64,000 nt of DNA from Natronolimnohabitans sp. A-GB9 (lineage in GTDB: Archaea; Halobacteriota; Halobacteria; Halobacteriales; Natrialbaceae), in assembly GCF_030848565.1 (NCBI RefSeq), contig NZ_JAVDDV010000011.1:1-64000 (forward strand). The letters are read 5' to 3'. Position numbers and translations under genes: made by a program. The notes beneath the pieces are model-generated. The model was not told the DNA's origin. It worked only from the letters and a program-made list of their open reading frames with translations, and did not search any database. Every line of letters starts with the position of its first letter. The stretch's first letter is position 1. Positions 25,423 to 33,956 of this stretch are shown here, piece by piece.

Positions 25423-27681
25423 ATGTCTCTCCTCTTCGAGAGTGCGATCGGTGAGTTCGACCTCTCGAGTGCTGCCCTCCATTCACCGGCAGACGAGACG
25501 TTCGAACCGGTGCGAGATGACCCCATTCCAATCGATGGGATCGTCGAATATGCGAGCTACCACGACCAACTCTCACATCCCGAGAAAGACAGCTGGATCG
25601 TAATTCCGCTTCATACACGCAATAGTGCAGCACTCTCGGGCGAATATCTCGCCTTCACAGAACACGCACTCCATGGCGATGTTTTCATCTACAATGATGG
25701 CGACGACTATGCTTCGGTCGATCAAGACACGTTTGCCGTCTCGTCGCTAGCCGACCGGGTACGCTTCTGGCACTCTGATTACGCACCTGACGATCCGCCG
25801 TCGTACTTCGACTCACCAATTGCAGAGCGGGAACCACCGCGAAATCCGCTTTCTGACGACAACGACACGGACTCCTTCTTTGACGAACTCGAGTCGTTTG
25901 TCCAAGCGGAGATGGACGCCCAACGTGATGAAAACCGAGCGAAAGCAGCCGCGTCGACGCCCAAAGCACTCCGTACCGAGGGGTTCGGTGCGGTTCCATC
26001 GCTTGCATCCCTTGGCCACCCAGAAGATGGTGTCTACCGATTCAGAATCGATGACGGGCAAGTAGATCGGCAGCATGACACGCATCGAGTCATCCAGAGC
26101 GAATTCCGGATCTTCGAAGGAAACGAAGTGCTCCTCCACCCACCAAGCAAAGAGCACTCACCAGATGCGTTCCCGATTCCAGCGACAGTCGATGCGATTG
26201 AGGGACTAACCGTCAGTCTCGCTATCGACTGGTATACGATCGAGAACCGGTCGACTGTCGGTGCGTTCCTCCGCCAGAAGCGACGGGATTTTGCACTCAC
26301 CCAACTGTTGAATCCCGTTCCGTACGAGCGCGAACTTGCTGCAATTGCGCGCGTTCGCGAGCGTGATGATCAATGCGCGCTCTTGACAGGCGACACAGCA
26401 GTCACCTTTGGGGATACGGCTGGTGTCAAGAGTAGTCAGCAAGACGTCGAACTGAACCAGGAACAGGAGCTCGCAGTGTCCTGTGCCCTCCTTGCTGATC
26501 ACCTCTTCTGCATTCATGGACCACCAGGCACAGGCAAGACGCGAACGCTCGTCGAAGTCGTCAGGCGGTCAGTCGAGGCTGGGGACGACGTCCTCGTCTG
26601 TGCCGATTCAAACCAAGCAGTCGACAATCTCGTTGCTGGCTCGAGTACAGCCACTGAGACCGACGACCGATCACTGCACGCCCATGCACAACACGGTGCC
26701 GGCGAGTTCGTACTCCGACGCGTGAACGCCAGCAGATCATCGAACGAAGTTGTTAGTACCCAATATGCCACCTGCGATGGACTAGCCGATGTCGTCGCAG
26801 CGACGAACAGCAGCGCAGCGACTCTCGAGCGAGAGTTCGATGTGCTCGTCCTCGACGAGGCGACACAGGCGACATGCACCGCCTCGTGTATTCCGCTTGC
26901 GCGAGCGGACAAAGTGATCCTCGCAGGCGATCACAAGCAATTACCGCCATTCAGTGCAACCGAAGAACCGCCGGAGTCCGCAGCCGGTCTCTCCCTGTTC
27001 GAACACCTCTACGCTGACGGCGGTATTTACGAGGGAGTCGGTATCCAGCTCCGAACGCAGTACCGGATGCATCGCGATATCGCCTGGTTTCCGAACAGCC
27101 GCTTCTACGACCGGGCCCTGCGGCAAGGGCGTGACGTTACCGCACTCGAGGAGCAGCCGGCGTTCGTCGGCTACGATATTGGTGGAAGCGAGACGACGAT
27201 CGACCACTCCAAGCGCAACGACGCAGAGGTGCGACTCGTTGCCCATATCGTCGGTGAACTGCTCGCCGATGCAGCTCTCAGCCCATCCGAAGTCAGCGTT
27301 ATTACGCCATACACGGCCCAGGCTAACGCGATTCGAGAGAAGCTATCGAGATATCTTGATTCTGGACGGGACATCACTGTCGACACGATCGATTCCTTCC
27401 AAGGAAGCGAAAAAGTCGCAATCGTGATTTCGTTGGTTCGGAGTAACACAACGGGCGAAACAGGCTTCCTCGGGCGTCCCATTGACGGCCCTCGGCGATT
27501 GAACGTCGCGATGACTCGCGCCCAACGGTTCTGTGCGATCATCGGTGACTGGTATACGTTACGCTCATCCGCAGACGGCACTGACGAAGACACTGGCCTG
27601 TACGACGATCTCTACTCATTCCTCGAGAACACCAGAAGACTACGTCAGGTCGAACCGGAATTCATTCCAGTTCCCAAGTAA
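25423..27681 (+). CDS. Superfamily 1 (Upf1/Dna2-like) helicase
   Basis: 752 aa. The N-terminal 330 residues are specific to this group and without recognised domain. Then CIHGPPGTGKTRTLVEVV (Walker A, residues 366-373), VLVLDEATQAT (motif II near 477), ILAGDHKQLPP (motif III), TQYRMHRDIAWFPN (motif IV region), DTIDSFQGSEKVAIVISLVRS (motif V) and LNVAMTRAQRFCAIIGD (motif VI). All SF1B motifs are present, so it should be an active NTPase/helicase on DNA or RNA. It is 752 aa with no extra nuclease motif seen. A 3'-terminal relic of a related gene lies at 31267-31333, showing that this gene end has been duplicated. Confidence 0.9.
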   Translation: MSLLFESAIGEFDLSSAALHSPADETFEPVRDDPIPIDGIVEYASYHDQLSHPEKDSWIVIPLHTRNSAALSGEYLAFTEHALHGDVFIYNDGDDYASVDQDTFAVSSLADRVRFWHSDYAPDDPPSYFDSPIAEREPPRNPLSDDNDTDSFFDELESFVQAEMDAQRDENRAKAAASTPKALRTEGFGAVPSLASLGHPEDGVYRFRIDDGQVDRQHDTHRVIQSEFRIFEGNEVLLHPPSKEHSPDAFPIPATVDAIEGLTVSLAIDWYTIENRSTVGAFLRQKRRDFALTQLLNPVPYERELAAIARVRERDDQCALLTGDTAVTFGDTAGVKSSQQDVELNQEQELAVSCALLADHLFCIHGPPGTGKTRTLVEVVRRSVEAGDDVLVCADSNQAVDNLVAGSSTATETDDRSLHAHAQHGAGEFVLRRVNASRSSNEVVSTQYATCDGLADVVAATNSSAATLEREFDVLVLDEATQATCTASCIPLARADKVILAGDHKQLPPFSATEEPPESAAGLSLFEHLYADGGIYEGVGIQLRTQYRMHRDIAWFPNSRFYDRALRQGRDVTALEEQPAFVGYDIGGSETTIDHSKRNDAEVRLVAHIVGELLADAALSPSEVSVITPYTAQANAIREKLSRYLDSGRDITVDTIDSFQGSEKVAIVISLVRSNTTGETGFLGRPIDGPRRLNVAMTRAQRFCAIIGDWYTLRSSADGTDEDTGLYDDLYSFLENTRRLRQVEPEFIPVPK

Positions 27682-27808
27682 CCGCACGGTTCGGTTTGTG
27701 TGGTTCCAGATGGGTGGATACCATGACAGACCAGCCGACGCTTTCGGAGTTCGCCACGAGTGAGTCAACTGACTCGAGACCGAAGCAGTCGGCTACATCG
27801 AGTGATGC
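27615..27808 (+). repeat. Left copy of duplicated helicase end plus start of the GHKL gene
   Basis: The last 20 codons of the helicase, the spacer, a degenerate GGGTG-loop hairpin (27702-27722, loop AGATGGGT) and the first about 28 codons of a gene beginning MTDQPTLSEFATSESTDSRP match 31267-31440. In this copy the gene is cut off after about 27805 by fusion to the ArdC-like relic. Confidence 0.8.
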
Positions 27809-27955
27809 TTCGAGTTGGATACAGGCGGCTCGGCATTCCACCTCGCTGTGTGACGCGGTGACAAGCCAGAGTCGATCTTCGATTAACTGGGGCAGATCGG
27901 TTCGACTGCCCAAGAAATCGCCGACGTTGTCAGCAAGGTGGCCAACGATGAGTGA
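27809..27955 (+). pseudogene. Relic of an ArdC-like gene, C-terminal part
   Basis: Read in frame from 27809, FELDTGGSAFHLAV matches FGLDTSGSAFYLAA of the ArdC-like protein at 21255, then KPESIFD and QIGSTAQEIADVVSKVANDE match EPKTILD and RISSTAQEIIDVVDEVMADD. The Trp codon has become TGA and an Arg codon TAA, so the copy is dead. Confidence 0.8.
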
Positions 27956-28086
27956 TCGACGTCGAAGCCCTCAATTGACTTGTAGACTCAACAAGCAAGT
28001 ATACTGATTTCGAGATTCAGCTCTCAATTGGTGAGGTCCGCATGCTAGTGACACCATCCGATGTAGTCGTATTCAAAACGTCGTAG
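27952..28086 (+). pseudogene. Relic of a HalOD1 gene
   Basis: VIDVEALN, an in-frame TGA, then LVDSTSKYTDFEIQLSIGEV and RMLVTPSDVVVFKTS, matching the C-terminal two thirds of the HalOD1 protein at 22183. It follows the ArdC relic directly, keeping the gene order of the intact pair. Confidence 0.8.
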
Positions 28087-28221
28087 ATGAAGTTGAGACA
28101 CCAGGGGCTTCAGCGAGTTTGACCCGCGTAATATTGGACCAGTTAGTGAGTGAAAGCTACTCCGGATCGTCTCTCAAGCTCTGTTTCTTGTCGTACTAAT
28201 ACGCTTCATGAAGTACTGAGA

Positions 28222-29442
28222 TTACGCTTCTCGCCAGTACTTCCAGAGGTAGGATAGATCACTAGGGTACAACAGTTTTGCAATCTCACGCTTGTTTCCT
28301 TCATTAATATCCGAAAGAGTATCTCGAGAGATCTTGTTTAGATCACGTATAAGCCGGTCGTATCGTTTATTTGATGCGAGGTACAGCAATCTCGTCATCA
28401 TCAAGCGACGGTTTTGTCTGGGTGCGACTTGCTCGTTCCAGAGGTCGTCGTAGACCGACATCTCCTCAGCAGAAGTATCAATTTTCTTCGTAAGGCAGCG
28501 ATCGGCAGTCATTGCGGCTGCTCGAGCTGATTTCATACACTTGTAAATCCCCTCTCCCCACACAGGATCAACTGACGGAACAGTATCACCAATCGCCATG
28601 AACGAATCGGTACTCATCGATCCTGGGGGTTGTACATGTGCCGATCCCCGCACCTGATTATCTGCAATTCGTCTAGCGTTCTCGAAACGCGGGTCAGTAT
28701 CAAGCCAGTGTTCGAGATAGCCGTCAACGGTACGATTGTGAGTGGCGTGTTCCCGATAGCTCTCATTCTGGATGTAACAGATACCGACTTTCGCTGTGTC
28801 ATCGCCGGTGTGGAAGATCCACGAGTAACCCCCGGGTGCGTACTCATGGTCCAGCCGTAACATCATCGCATCAGTGAGATTAGCAAAATCAGGATGAGTG
28901 AGATCAACGCCCTCAAACAGGTACTCTATGCCAATAGCGTGGTTCTTTCGCTCAAGATTGGCTATTTTCAAGTCTTTGGCCAGTGGCGCAGCCGGGCCCG
29001 TGGCATCAATAACAATCTCGCTGTAGACTTCCTGATCGCTGTTATATCGAACACCAACAACATCGCCATCTTCAACGATTGGCTCATGCACGCGAGCGTC
29101 AAACCGATACTCAGCACCCTTGTCACGGCCATCCTCAACGAGGAACTTTTTGAACGCCTCGAAGTCCAAGACGAAGCCCGGCTGGTCTTGGATGAAATGC
29201 TCATTCGGTGATTCAAGAACCACTGACTCAGTCGCGTGCATAACCACGTCGTTTGGGATGCCGAAGGAGGTCATCATCGACGCAAACGTCCCGCCGGTGG
29301 ATTTGTTGCTCTGAGACGGGAACTCAGCTTCTGCTTCGGTTTCTAGAACGACAACCTTGTAACCACGTTTGGCCAGATCTCGAGCACACTGCGCCCCCGC
29401 TGGACCTGCCCCAGCGACGACCACATCATAACGGTTGGGCAT
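28222..29442 (-). CDS. Geranylgeranyl reductase family flavoprotein
   Basis: 406 aa from the ATG at 29442 (MPNRYDVVVAGAGPAGAQCA); an ATG seven codons upstream is not needed. The GAGPAGAQCARDLAKRGYKVVVLE stretch is the N-terminal FAD-binding Rossmann motif. FMAIGDTVPSVDPVWGEGIYKCMKSARAAA is the second FAD motif (GD ... P..GEGI) of the geranylgeranyl reductase family, which saturates isoprenoid double bonds of archaeal lipids or quinones. A housekeeping lipid role is possible but the gene sits in a mobile-looking cassette with an SMR transporter and a TrmB regulator, all controlled from one divergent region. Confidence 0.85.
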   Translation of the reverse strand: MPNRYDVVVAGAGPAGAQCARDLAKRGYKVVVLETEAEAEFPSQSNKSTGGTFASMMTSFGIPNDVVMHATESVVLESPNEHFIQDQPGFVLDFEAFKKFLVEDGRDKGAEYRFDARVHEPIVEDGDVVGVRYNSDQEVYSEIVIDATGPAAPLAKDLKIANLERKNHAIGIEYLFEGVDLTHPDFANLTDAMMLRLDHEYAPGGYSWIFHTGDDTAKVGICYIQNESYREHATHNRTVDGYLEHWLDTDPRFENARRIADNQVRGSAHVQPPGSMSTDSFMAIGDTVPSVDPVWGEGIYKCMKSARAAAMTADRCLTKKIDTSAEEMSVYDDLWNEQVAPRQNRRLMMTRLLYLASNKRYDRLIRDLNKISRDTLSDINEGNKREIAKLLYPSDLSYLWKYWREA

Positions 29443-29538
29443 TGTTGGTAAACAAACAATCAAAAGCGGGCGAAAAGTTGTTGAAACACAGTGCCACTTT
29501 TCGGTTGTTTTTTCCCTCAGGTTCAGTTTGCGATATTC

Positions 29539-29892
29539 TTAGTGAGCGGACATCTGCGACACGACGTTAACGCAGTAGACGCCACCGATAATAAGGAGAA
29601 TTCCGAAAGCCCCCGCGAGGTCGACTGACTCGCCAAAAACAACGGCACCAATAACTGCCACACCGACAATTCCCAATGCTGCCCACGTCGCATAGACGAT
29701 ACTGATTGGTAATTCTTCTAACGACAGGGAGAGCAGATAGAAAGCCATCCCGTATCCGAGAATAACACCAAGGCTGGGAATCGGTTGTGAAAAGCCATCA
29801 GAAAGTTTGAGAGCAGTCGTACCGACTAGTTCGGACAGTATTGCACCAGCAAGCAGTACATATGGATGCATATCGCTAGGTCCAGAAGTCAT
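29539..29892 (-). CDS. SMR family small multidrug transporter
   Basis: 117 aa if started at 29892; the family-like start MHPYVLLAGAILSELVGTTALKLSDG begins at 29871. Four hydrophobic helices, the conserved membrane Glu in the first (AGAILSELVGTTALKLS) and the TWAALGIVGVAVIGAVVFGE third helix are typical of EmrE/QacE proteins, proton-coupled exporters of cationic compounds that work as dual-topology dimers. It is about 96 nt upstream of the reductase in the same direction, and divergent from the TrmB regulator. Confidence 0.9.
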   Translation of the reverse strand: MTSGPSDMHPYVLLAGAILSELVGTTALKLSDGFSQPIPSLGVILGYGMAFYLLSLSLEELPISIVYATWAALGIVGVAVIGAVVFGESVDLAGAFGILLIIGGVYCVNVVSQMSAH

Positions 29893-29954
29893 TGATATAC
29901 GGCTATTGAAACAAAACAGCACTTACAATTCGTTTGGATGTACAACGATAATCT
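29893..29954. promoter_or_regulatory. Divergent promoter region of SMR and TrmB genes
   Basis: 62 AT-rich bases separate the two start codons. CATTTAC/GTAAGT-like and TATAC elements suit TATA boxes in both directions; with TrmB proteins, operators commonly lie in such shared regions. No clear palindrome was found. Confidence 0.4.
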
Positions 29955-30743
29955 ATGACGGAATTGGGCGAGCTTGGACTCTCAAGTTACGAGGAAAAGG
30001 TCTATCGAGCACTTCTCGTAACGGGAGCAGTGACAGCGGCCGAACTTTCCGATACTAGTGGGGTTCCAAAAGGCCGTATTTATGACGTACTGAACGGACT
30101 CGAAGCTCGCAAGCTGATTTGGAGGGAATCAAGCGATCCAAATCGATACGTTGCCATACAGCCAGAAACCGTCGTTGACAGGCTTCTGGCTGAGCGAGCG
30201 TATGAACTGAAACAAGAGTGGGATCGTTACCGTGAGAAGGCAAAAACAATTCGTTCGAACCTTCTTCCAACACCACCGACGGAGAGTAGTTTCTGGCTTG
30301 GCTCGCTGGGGAGCGACGAAATGAGCACAGCGTTACAGCAGCATATGCGAACTGCGGAAAACGTTGTCCAAGCGGCCGTTGGGACACCCTACGAGAATGC
30401 GACGTGGGAGGCACTCCAATCTGAAGTTGAGGGCTTTTTTGAGGGTGCTAGCGAAGATCTCTCTATAGACCTCCTATTTAGTGAAAAGGTAGTTACCGTA
30501 CTCCCTGACCGATTCCCGCGCCTAGTTGAAAACCAGTCGGCAGACATAACTGTCAGAATGATTTCTGAAGTTGTACTTTCATTTGATGTGATCGATAACG
30601 TAGAGACGACGATCGATATCCCACACCCAGTATCCAGTGAGGATCGAATTGGTGTAGTAGGAATTAAAGATTCGCAAGTCGTTGGCGAGTTTGATCAATA
30701 CTTCCAACATTTGTGGGCCAAAAGTGAACCGCTTCTCGAGTAA
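29955..30743 (+). CDS. TrmB-family transcriptional regulator
   Basis: 262 aa. The N-terminal winged helix (LGLSSYEEKVYRALLVTGAVTAAELSDTSGVPKGRIYDVLNGLEARKLI) is the TrmB signature. It is followed by a short coiled coil and a PLD-like C-terminal effector region (residues 110-260). TrmB proteins sense sugars or other small molecules and repress or activate adjacent genes. Placement head-to-head with the SMR exporter suggests that it controls the exporter and the reductase. The start ATG at 29955 is unambiguous. Confidence 0.9.
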   Translation: MTELGELGLSSYEEKVYRALLVTGAVTAAELSDTSGVPKGRIYDVLNGLEARKLIWRESSDPNRYVAIQPETVVDRLLAERAYELKQEWDRYREKAKTIRSNLLPTPPTESSFWLGSLGSDEMSTALQQHMRTAENVVQAAVGTPYENATWEALQSEVEGFFEGASEDLSIDLLFSEKVVTVLPDRFPRLVENQSADITVRMISEVVLSFDVIDNVETTIDIPHPVSSEDRIGVVGIKDSQVVGEFDQYFQHLWAKSEPLLE

Positions 30744-30981
30744 GACAGAGATGATGAACGTGTCATACAATGGTTCCCGACAGCTATTATCTATCGGATA
30801 GATACTGAACAAAGCCGACAGTTGACAAGACTTACAGGGAACACGCGAAATGCGAGCTGTGTAAATCGTTAAGTAGAGGATGTGAAACGAACCTATGAGA
30901 ATCCTACACCTATGACACGCTGAGAACAGGCTACCAGACAAAAGAATCCGAAGATTCCCAAAAGTCCACGTGGACTGTAGG

Positions 30982-31284
30982 TTACTCAGAAAGTGAATAG
31001 AGATTCTGACGGGCGTCTCGAAAGGACACTCGTTGCTCAACTAACTCCTCTTCTTCAAGCCGAGAGATCGCATATCGAACAGTCCGAGATGAAAGTCTGG
31101 TTTCCGAGACCAGTTCTTTCTGTGTACACTCTCCCTCGAATTCCAGCGTCTTATAGACCAACTTTGCACTCGGTGGCAAGTCCTCAAGCCGTTCTTTTGC
31201 GCTGCTCACTGTCTGTAGTACTTCTTCGAAGTAGACGCTATAGGTCGTTTCGCTTCGGCAACTCGGCTCATTCTTCGAGAGCAC
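30982..31284 (-). CDS. Winged-helix regulator, N-terminus altered by a duplication
   Basis: Up to 100 aa. SAKERLEDLPPSAKLVYKTLEFEGECTQKELVSETRLSSRTVRYAISRLEEEELVEQRVSFRDARQNLYSLSE is a complete MarR/ArsR-type winged helix common in haloarchaea. The GTG start at 31284 lies inside the duplicated helicase end, so the first about 20 residues are probably not original; the true start may be further in. Confidence 0.7.
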   Translation of the reverse strand: MLSKNEPSCRSETTYSVYFEEVLQTVSSAKERLEDLPPSAKLVYKTLEFEGECTQKELVSETRLSSRTVRYAISRLEEEELVEQRVSFRDARQNLYSLSE

Positions 31285-31333
31285 CGGGAGACTACGTCAA
31301 GTCGAACCGGAGCTCATTCTGGCTGCCAAGTGA
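31267..31333 (+). pseudogene. Relic of the helicase 3' end
   Basis: Reads FFESTGRLRQVEPELILAAK then TGA, against FLENTRRLRQVEPEFIPVPK then TAA at the end of the helicase gene. Only the last 20-22 codons remain; they abut the GHKL-zincin gene exactly as the intact helicase abuts the truncated copy at 27723. Confidence 0.85.
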
Positions 31334-31374
31334 CCGCGCGGTAGGGTTTCTGTGGTGCCAGATGGGTGCACACC

Positions 31375-33084
31375 ATGACAGATCATCCGACGTTATCGGA
31401 GTTCGCCGCGAACGAGACAACTGACTCGAGGCCGGCCAGTCAGCCATCGACTGACGAGACCGTGACGATGACGGCTGACGAGCGGGTCGCAACGTACCTT
31501 ATCGAAGATCAGATGGCGGATCTCACAGACGCGATCCGTGAAGCGGTCCAAAACGGCATCGACAGTCCTGGGTCATCCCGTGTGCTGGTCAGTATCTCGC
31601 CTGAACGATCGCTCATCCTCGATGACGGCGCTGGTATTGACCTCGAGTCGACTGAGGGACGACGCAACCTGTCGGTGCTTGGTGCGGGAAGCAAGCAGCG
31701 ATCAGATGATGAGACGATCGGAGAGTGGGGTATCGGTAAGGGTGCGATCATTGCGAAAGGTGCCGTTCGTATTTGGAGCCACGACACCGCACTGTGTTTT
31801 GACTACCGAGATCGACGCGACTCAGGTCCGTGGGCAGATATCAGCGGTCGTGACGGCCAGCTCGTGGACGCTGAGCATCATCTCGAGGGGATGCTCGTCG
31901 AGATCGATCACTACGAGGACGAAGTACCGGATCCGGACAGTTACCGCTGGCGGCGCTACGTTCGTGATCTTCGCAAGCGCTTCGCGTACGTGCAGTCCCG
32001 GACGGGCGTCTCGGTCGTGATCAACGGCGAGCCAGTCGATAAGGGAGATTCACTCGAGGCAGTGGCCGACTCGCCACACCCGTCGCTCACACGCGAAACT
32101 GAGGATGCGATCCTCGCACTCGAGTACACACCCCACGATGGGCTCGACATATACAGCAACGGACTGTACGTGACGACAAAGCGCGAGTACGGACTCGGCG
32201 GGATCGTCGTCTCGAAAGGAAACTTGACGCTGAACTTTGCGCGTAACGACATCCAATCCGGCTGTGACCGCTGGCAGCGGATCGACGACGCACTCGAGCA
32301 AGCACGTGACGATCTGTATGCAGATGTCTCGGACGACCGGCTGACTGCCGAGAGTCGGGAGGTGATGATCGAAGCGATGGCATCCGAATCAGAATCGGAT
32401 GAGCAGTGGGCCGATCGCAAACTGTTCCGGCTGGCAACCGAGTCCCGCATCAGTCTCGAGGAGATCCAGGCAGCACCGAAAATCGGGTGGGTCGACGGTG
32501 CCCAGAAAGGTGCGGACAAACTCGTCGAGCGTGGCTACGTTGTCCTCGATACAAGTGATTCAGCGACGCAGCGGCTCCGTGATCTCGCCAGTGACGAGGA
32601 CACATCGATAACGGTGCCAGAAACGTTCGACGTTGGCGAGCAAGCAGAGTCAGAGGGAGTGTGGACAGGCTATCATCGCATCGAGGATGAATCGCAATTG
32701 AACGCTGACCAGCAGCGGTATCTTCGCTTCGCTCGAGTGTTAGCAAGAGAGCTTGGGATTGAGCGAGATGTGTACTACGGCGAGGCGAGTGCCGATGCCT
32801 GGACCGACGGCAGGACGTACATTGTGATCACCGACTCGGCCGTGACGAGCCGCCAGCGTGCTGTCTGGATGCACGATCTATATCTGGTGATGTTGCACGA
32901 AGCAGCTCATGAAACCTCGAGTCGGGATCGTCCTTCTCATGGACATCACTTCGAGAGTACGTATCGGTCGCTCGTTGAGGATCCAGGGAATCGAAGTTCG
33001 TTCGCTGAACTCGTCCAGCAGGTCGTCGACGAGGGATTCGAGTCCGTATTCGAGGGATACGAGGTCACACGGGGATTCGAGTGA
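31375..33084 (+). CDS. GHKL ATPase fused to a zincin-like metallopeptidase domain
   Basis: 569 aa from the ATG at 31375. The N-terminal GHKL domain has the N-box EAVQN (56-60), the G1 box DDGAGID (83-89) and a G2 glycine lid GEWGIGKGA (117-125), as in Hsp90/MutL/MORC/histidine kinases; no histidine-kinase phosphoacceptor domain follows. The C-terminal domain carries HEAAH (508-512) with a following HGHHFESTYRSLV, which could provide the third metal ligand, as in small zincin proteases. The 5' end of another copy is at 27723. The combination suggests ATP-gated proteolysis or a conformational switch, but the substrate is unknown. The start directly follows a degenerate leader hairpin. Confidence 0.8.
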   Translation: MTDHPTLSEFAANETTDSRPASQPSTDETVTMTADERVATYLIEDQMADLTDAIREAVQNGIDSPGSSRVLVSISPERSLILDDGAGIDLESTEGRRNLSVLGAGSKQRSDDETIGEWGIGKGAIIAKGAVRIWSHDTALCFDYRDRRDSGPWADISGRDGQLVDAEHHLEGMLVEIDHYEDEVPDPDSYRWRRYVRDLRKRFAYVQSRTGVSVVINGEPVDKGDSLEAVADSPHPSLTRETEDAILALEYTPHDGLDIYSNGLYVTTKREYGLGGIVVSKGNLTLNFARNDIQSGCDRWQRIDDALEQARDDLYADVSDDRLTAESREVMIEAMASESESDEQWADRKLFRLATESRISLEEIQAAPKIGWVDGAQKGADKLVERGYVVLDTSDSATQRLRDLASDEDTSITVPETFDVGEQAESEGVWTGYHRIEDESQLNADQQRYLRFARVLARELGIERDVYYGEASADAWTDGRTYIVITDSAVTSRQRAVWMHDLYLVMLHEAAHETSSRDRPSHGHHFESTYRSLVEDPGNRSSFAELVQQVVDEGFESVFEGYEVTRGFE

Positions 33085-33113
33085 TTAACAACCAAGGTCG
33101 TCTTGAGGGGCAA

Positions 33114-33144
33114 TTTTATTTAGCTGTGGGTACACTGTATGTAC
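33114..33144 (+). promoter_or_regulatory. Promoter and palindromic operator of the RHH/PIN pair
   Basis: TTTTATT at 33114-33120 is a likely TATA box; GTACACTGTATGTAC at 33130-33144 is a 5-bp-arm palindrome just upstream of the ATG at 33156. Ribbon-helix-helix antitoxins usually repress their own operon through such sites. Confidence 0.55.
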
Positions 33145-33155
33145 AGAGAGCAACT

Positions 33156-33458
33156 ATGGGAACGACTCGAGTAAACTTCCGGATCCCAGATGAATTAGTC
33201 GAGAAGGCCGATGTCGCAGCGAAGATCACCCACAAGAATCGGACGGAGATTGTGACTGAGGCACTTCAATCCTATCTAGACGAAATCGAAGACGAGGACG
33301 CGTTCAATGAAGAGATCGTCGAGCTATATCTTGAAGACGAGATCAGTTTTGATGTCCTCAAAACGTTTATTGGTCGCCAAGACGCCGAAGCGGTTCGTAC
33401 CTCAAAAGCCGTTCTTGACCAAAGTGAGAATCTCGCCGACGAGCTTGCGGGGCTGTAG
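33156..33458 (+). CDS. Ribbon-helix-helix antitoxin
   Basis: 100 aa from the ATG at 33156. TTRVNFRIPDELVEKADVAAKITHKNRTEIVTEALQSYLDEIE is a complete ribbon-helix-helix DNA-binding domain; the C-terminal half is acidic and helical and should wrap the PIN toxin. The toxin gene begins 6 nt after its stop. In the family the antitoxin blocks the nuclease and autoregulates the operon. Confidence 0.88.
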   Translation: MGTTRVNFRIPDELVEKADVAAKITHKNRTEIVTEALQSYLDEIEDEDAFNEEIVELYLEDEISFDVLKTFIGRQDAEAVRTSKAVLDQSENLADELAGL

Positions 33459-33464
33459 CTGGCA

Positions 33465-33956
33465 ATGATTGTTGCCGATACGAGTGCACTTATTTCGCTA
33501 GCCACAGCCGAGGTAGTTGACCTTGTCTTCGCTGAGTTCGAAGTTCACACGACGCGTGTGATTCTGCAAGAACTCGAAGAGACAGCTGAGTATGACGATC
33601 CACATGGACAGGCAGCTCAGAATGTGCTCGAGCAGCAGGCGCAATTCTCTGTTCACACTGTTGATGGAGAACAATTTGAGTCATCAACGATCGATCAGGG
33701 GGAGGCAAGTTGTATTCGGTTGGAAGAGCAGCTTGAACCTGCATTTCTTCAGACCGACGACCTCCGAGCACTCCCAGAGATTCAGAATCTCACAACTGCC
33801 AAGGTCGCACTCTCACCAATTGTACTCCGGGCGCTCGTCAAGCGGGGCGTACTTGAACCAAAGAACGCTCAGAATAGACTCGAGCAGATTGCCAAGACCC
33901 GAGACTGGCTTGGTGCGCCGATCTACCGTCGTGCAAGACAGCTCTTTGACGAATAG
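33465..33956 (+). CDS. PIN-domain toxin (VapC-like)
   Basis: 163 aa. MIVADTSALISLATAE holds the first catalytic Asp, GEASCIRLEEQL and LQTDDLRAL the following acidic residues of the PIN active site. The form with LSPIVLRALVKRGVLEPKNAQNRLEQI at the C-terminus is that of DUF3368-type PIN proteins. PIN toxins cleave RNA. It pairs with the RHH gene just upstream; together they are a type II toxin-antitoxin module. Confidence 0.88.
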   Translation: MIVADTSALISLATAEVVDLVFAEFEVHTTRVILQELEETAEYDDPHGQAAQNVLEQQAQFSVHTVDGEQFESSTIDQGEASCIRLEEQLEPAFLQTDDLRALPEIQNLTTAKVALSPIVLRALVKRGVLEPKNAQNRLEQIAKTRDWLGAPIYRRARQLFDE

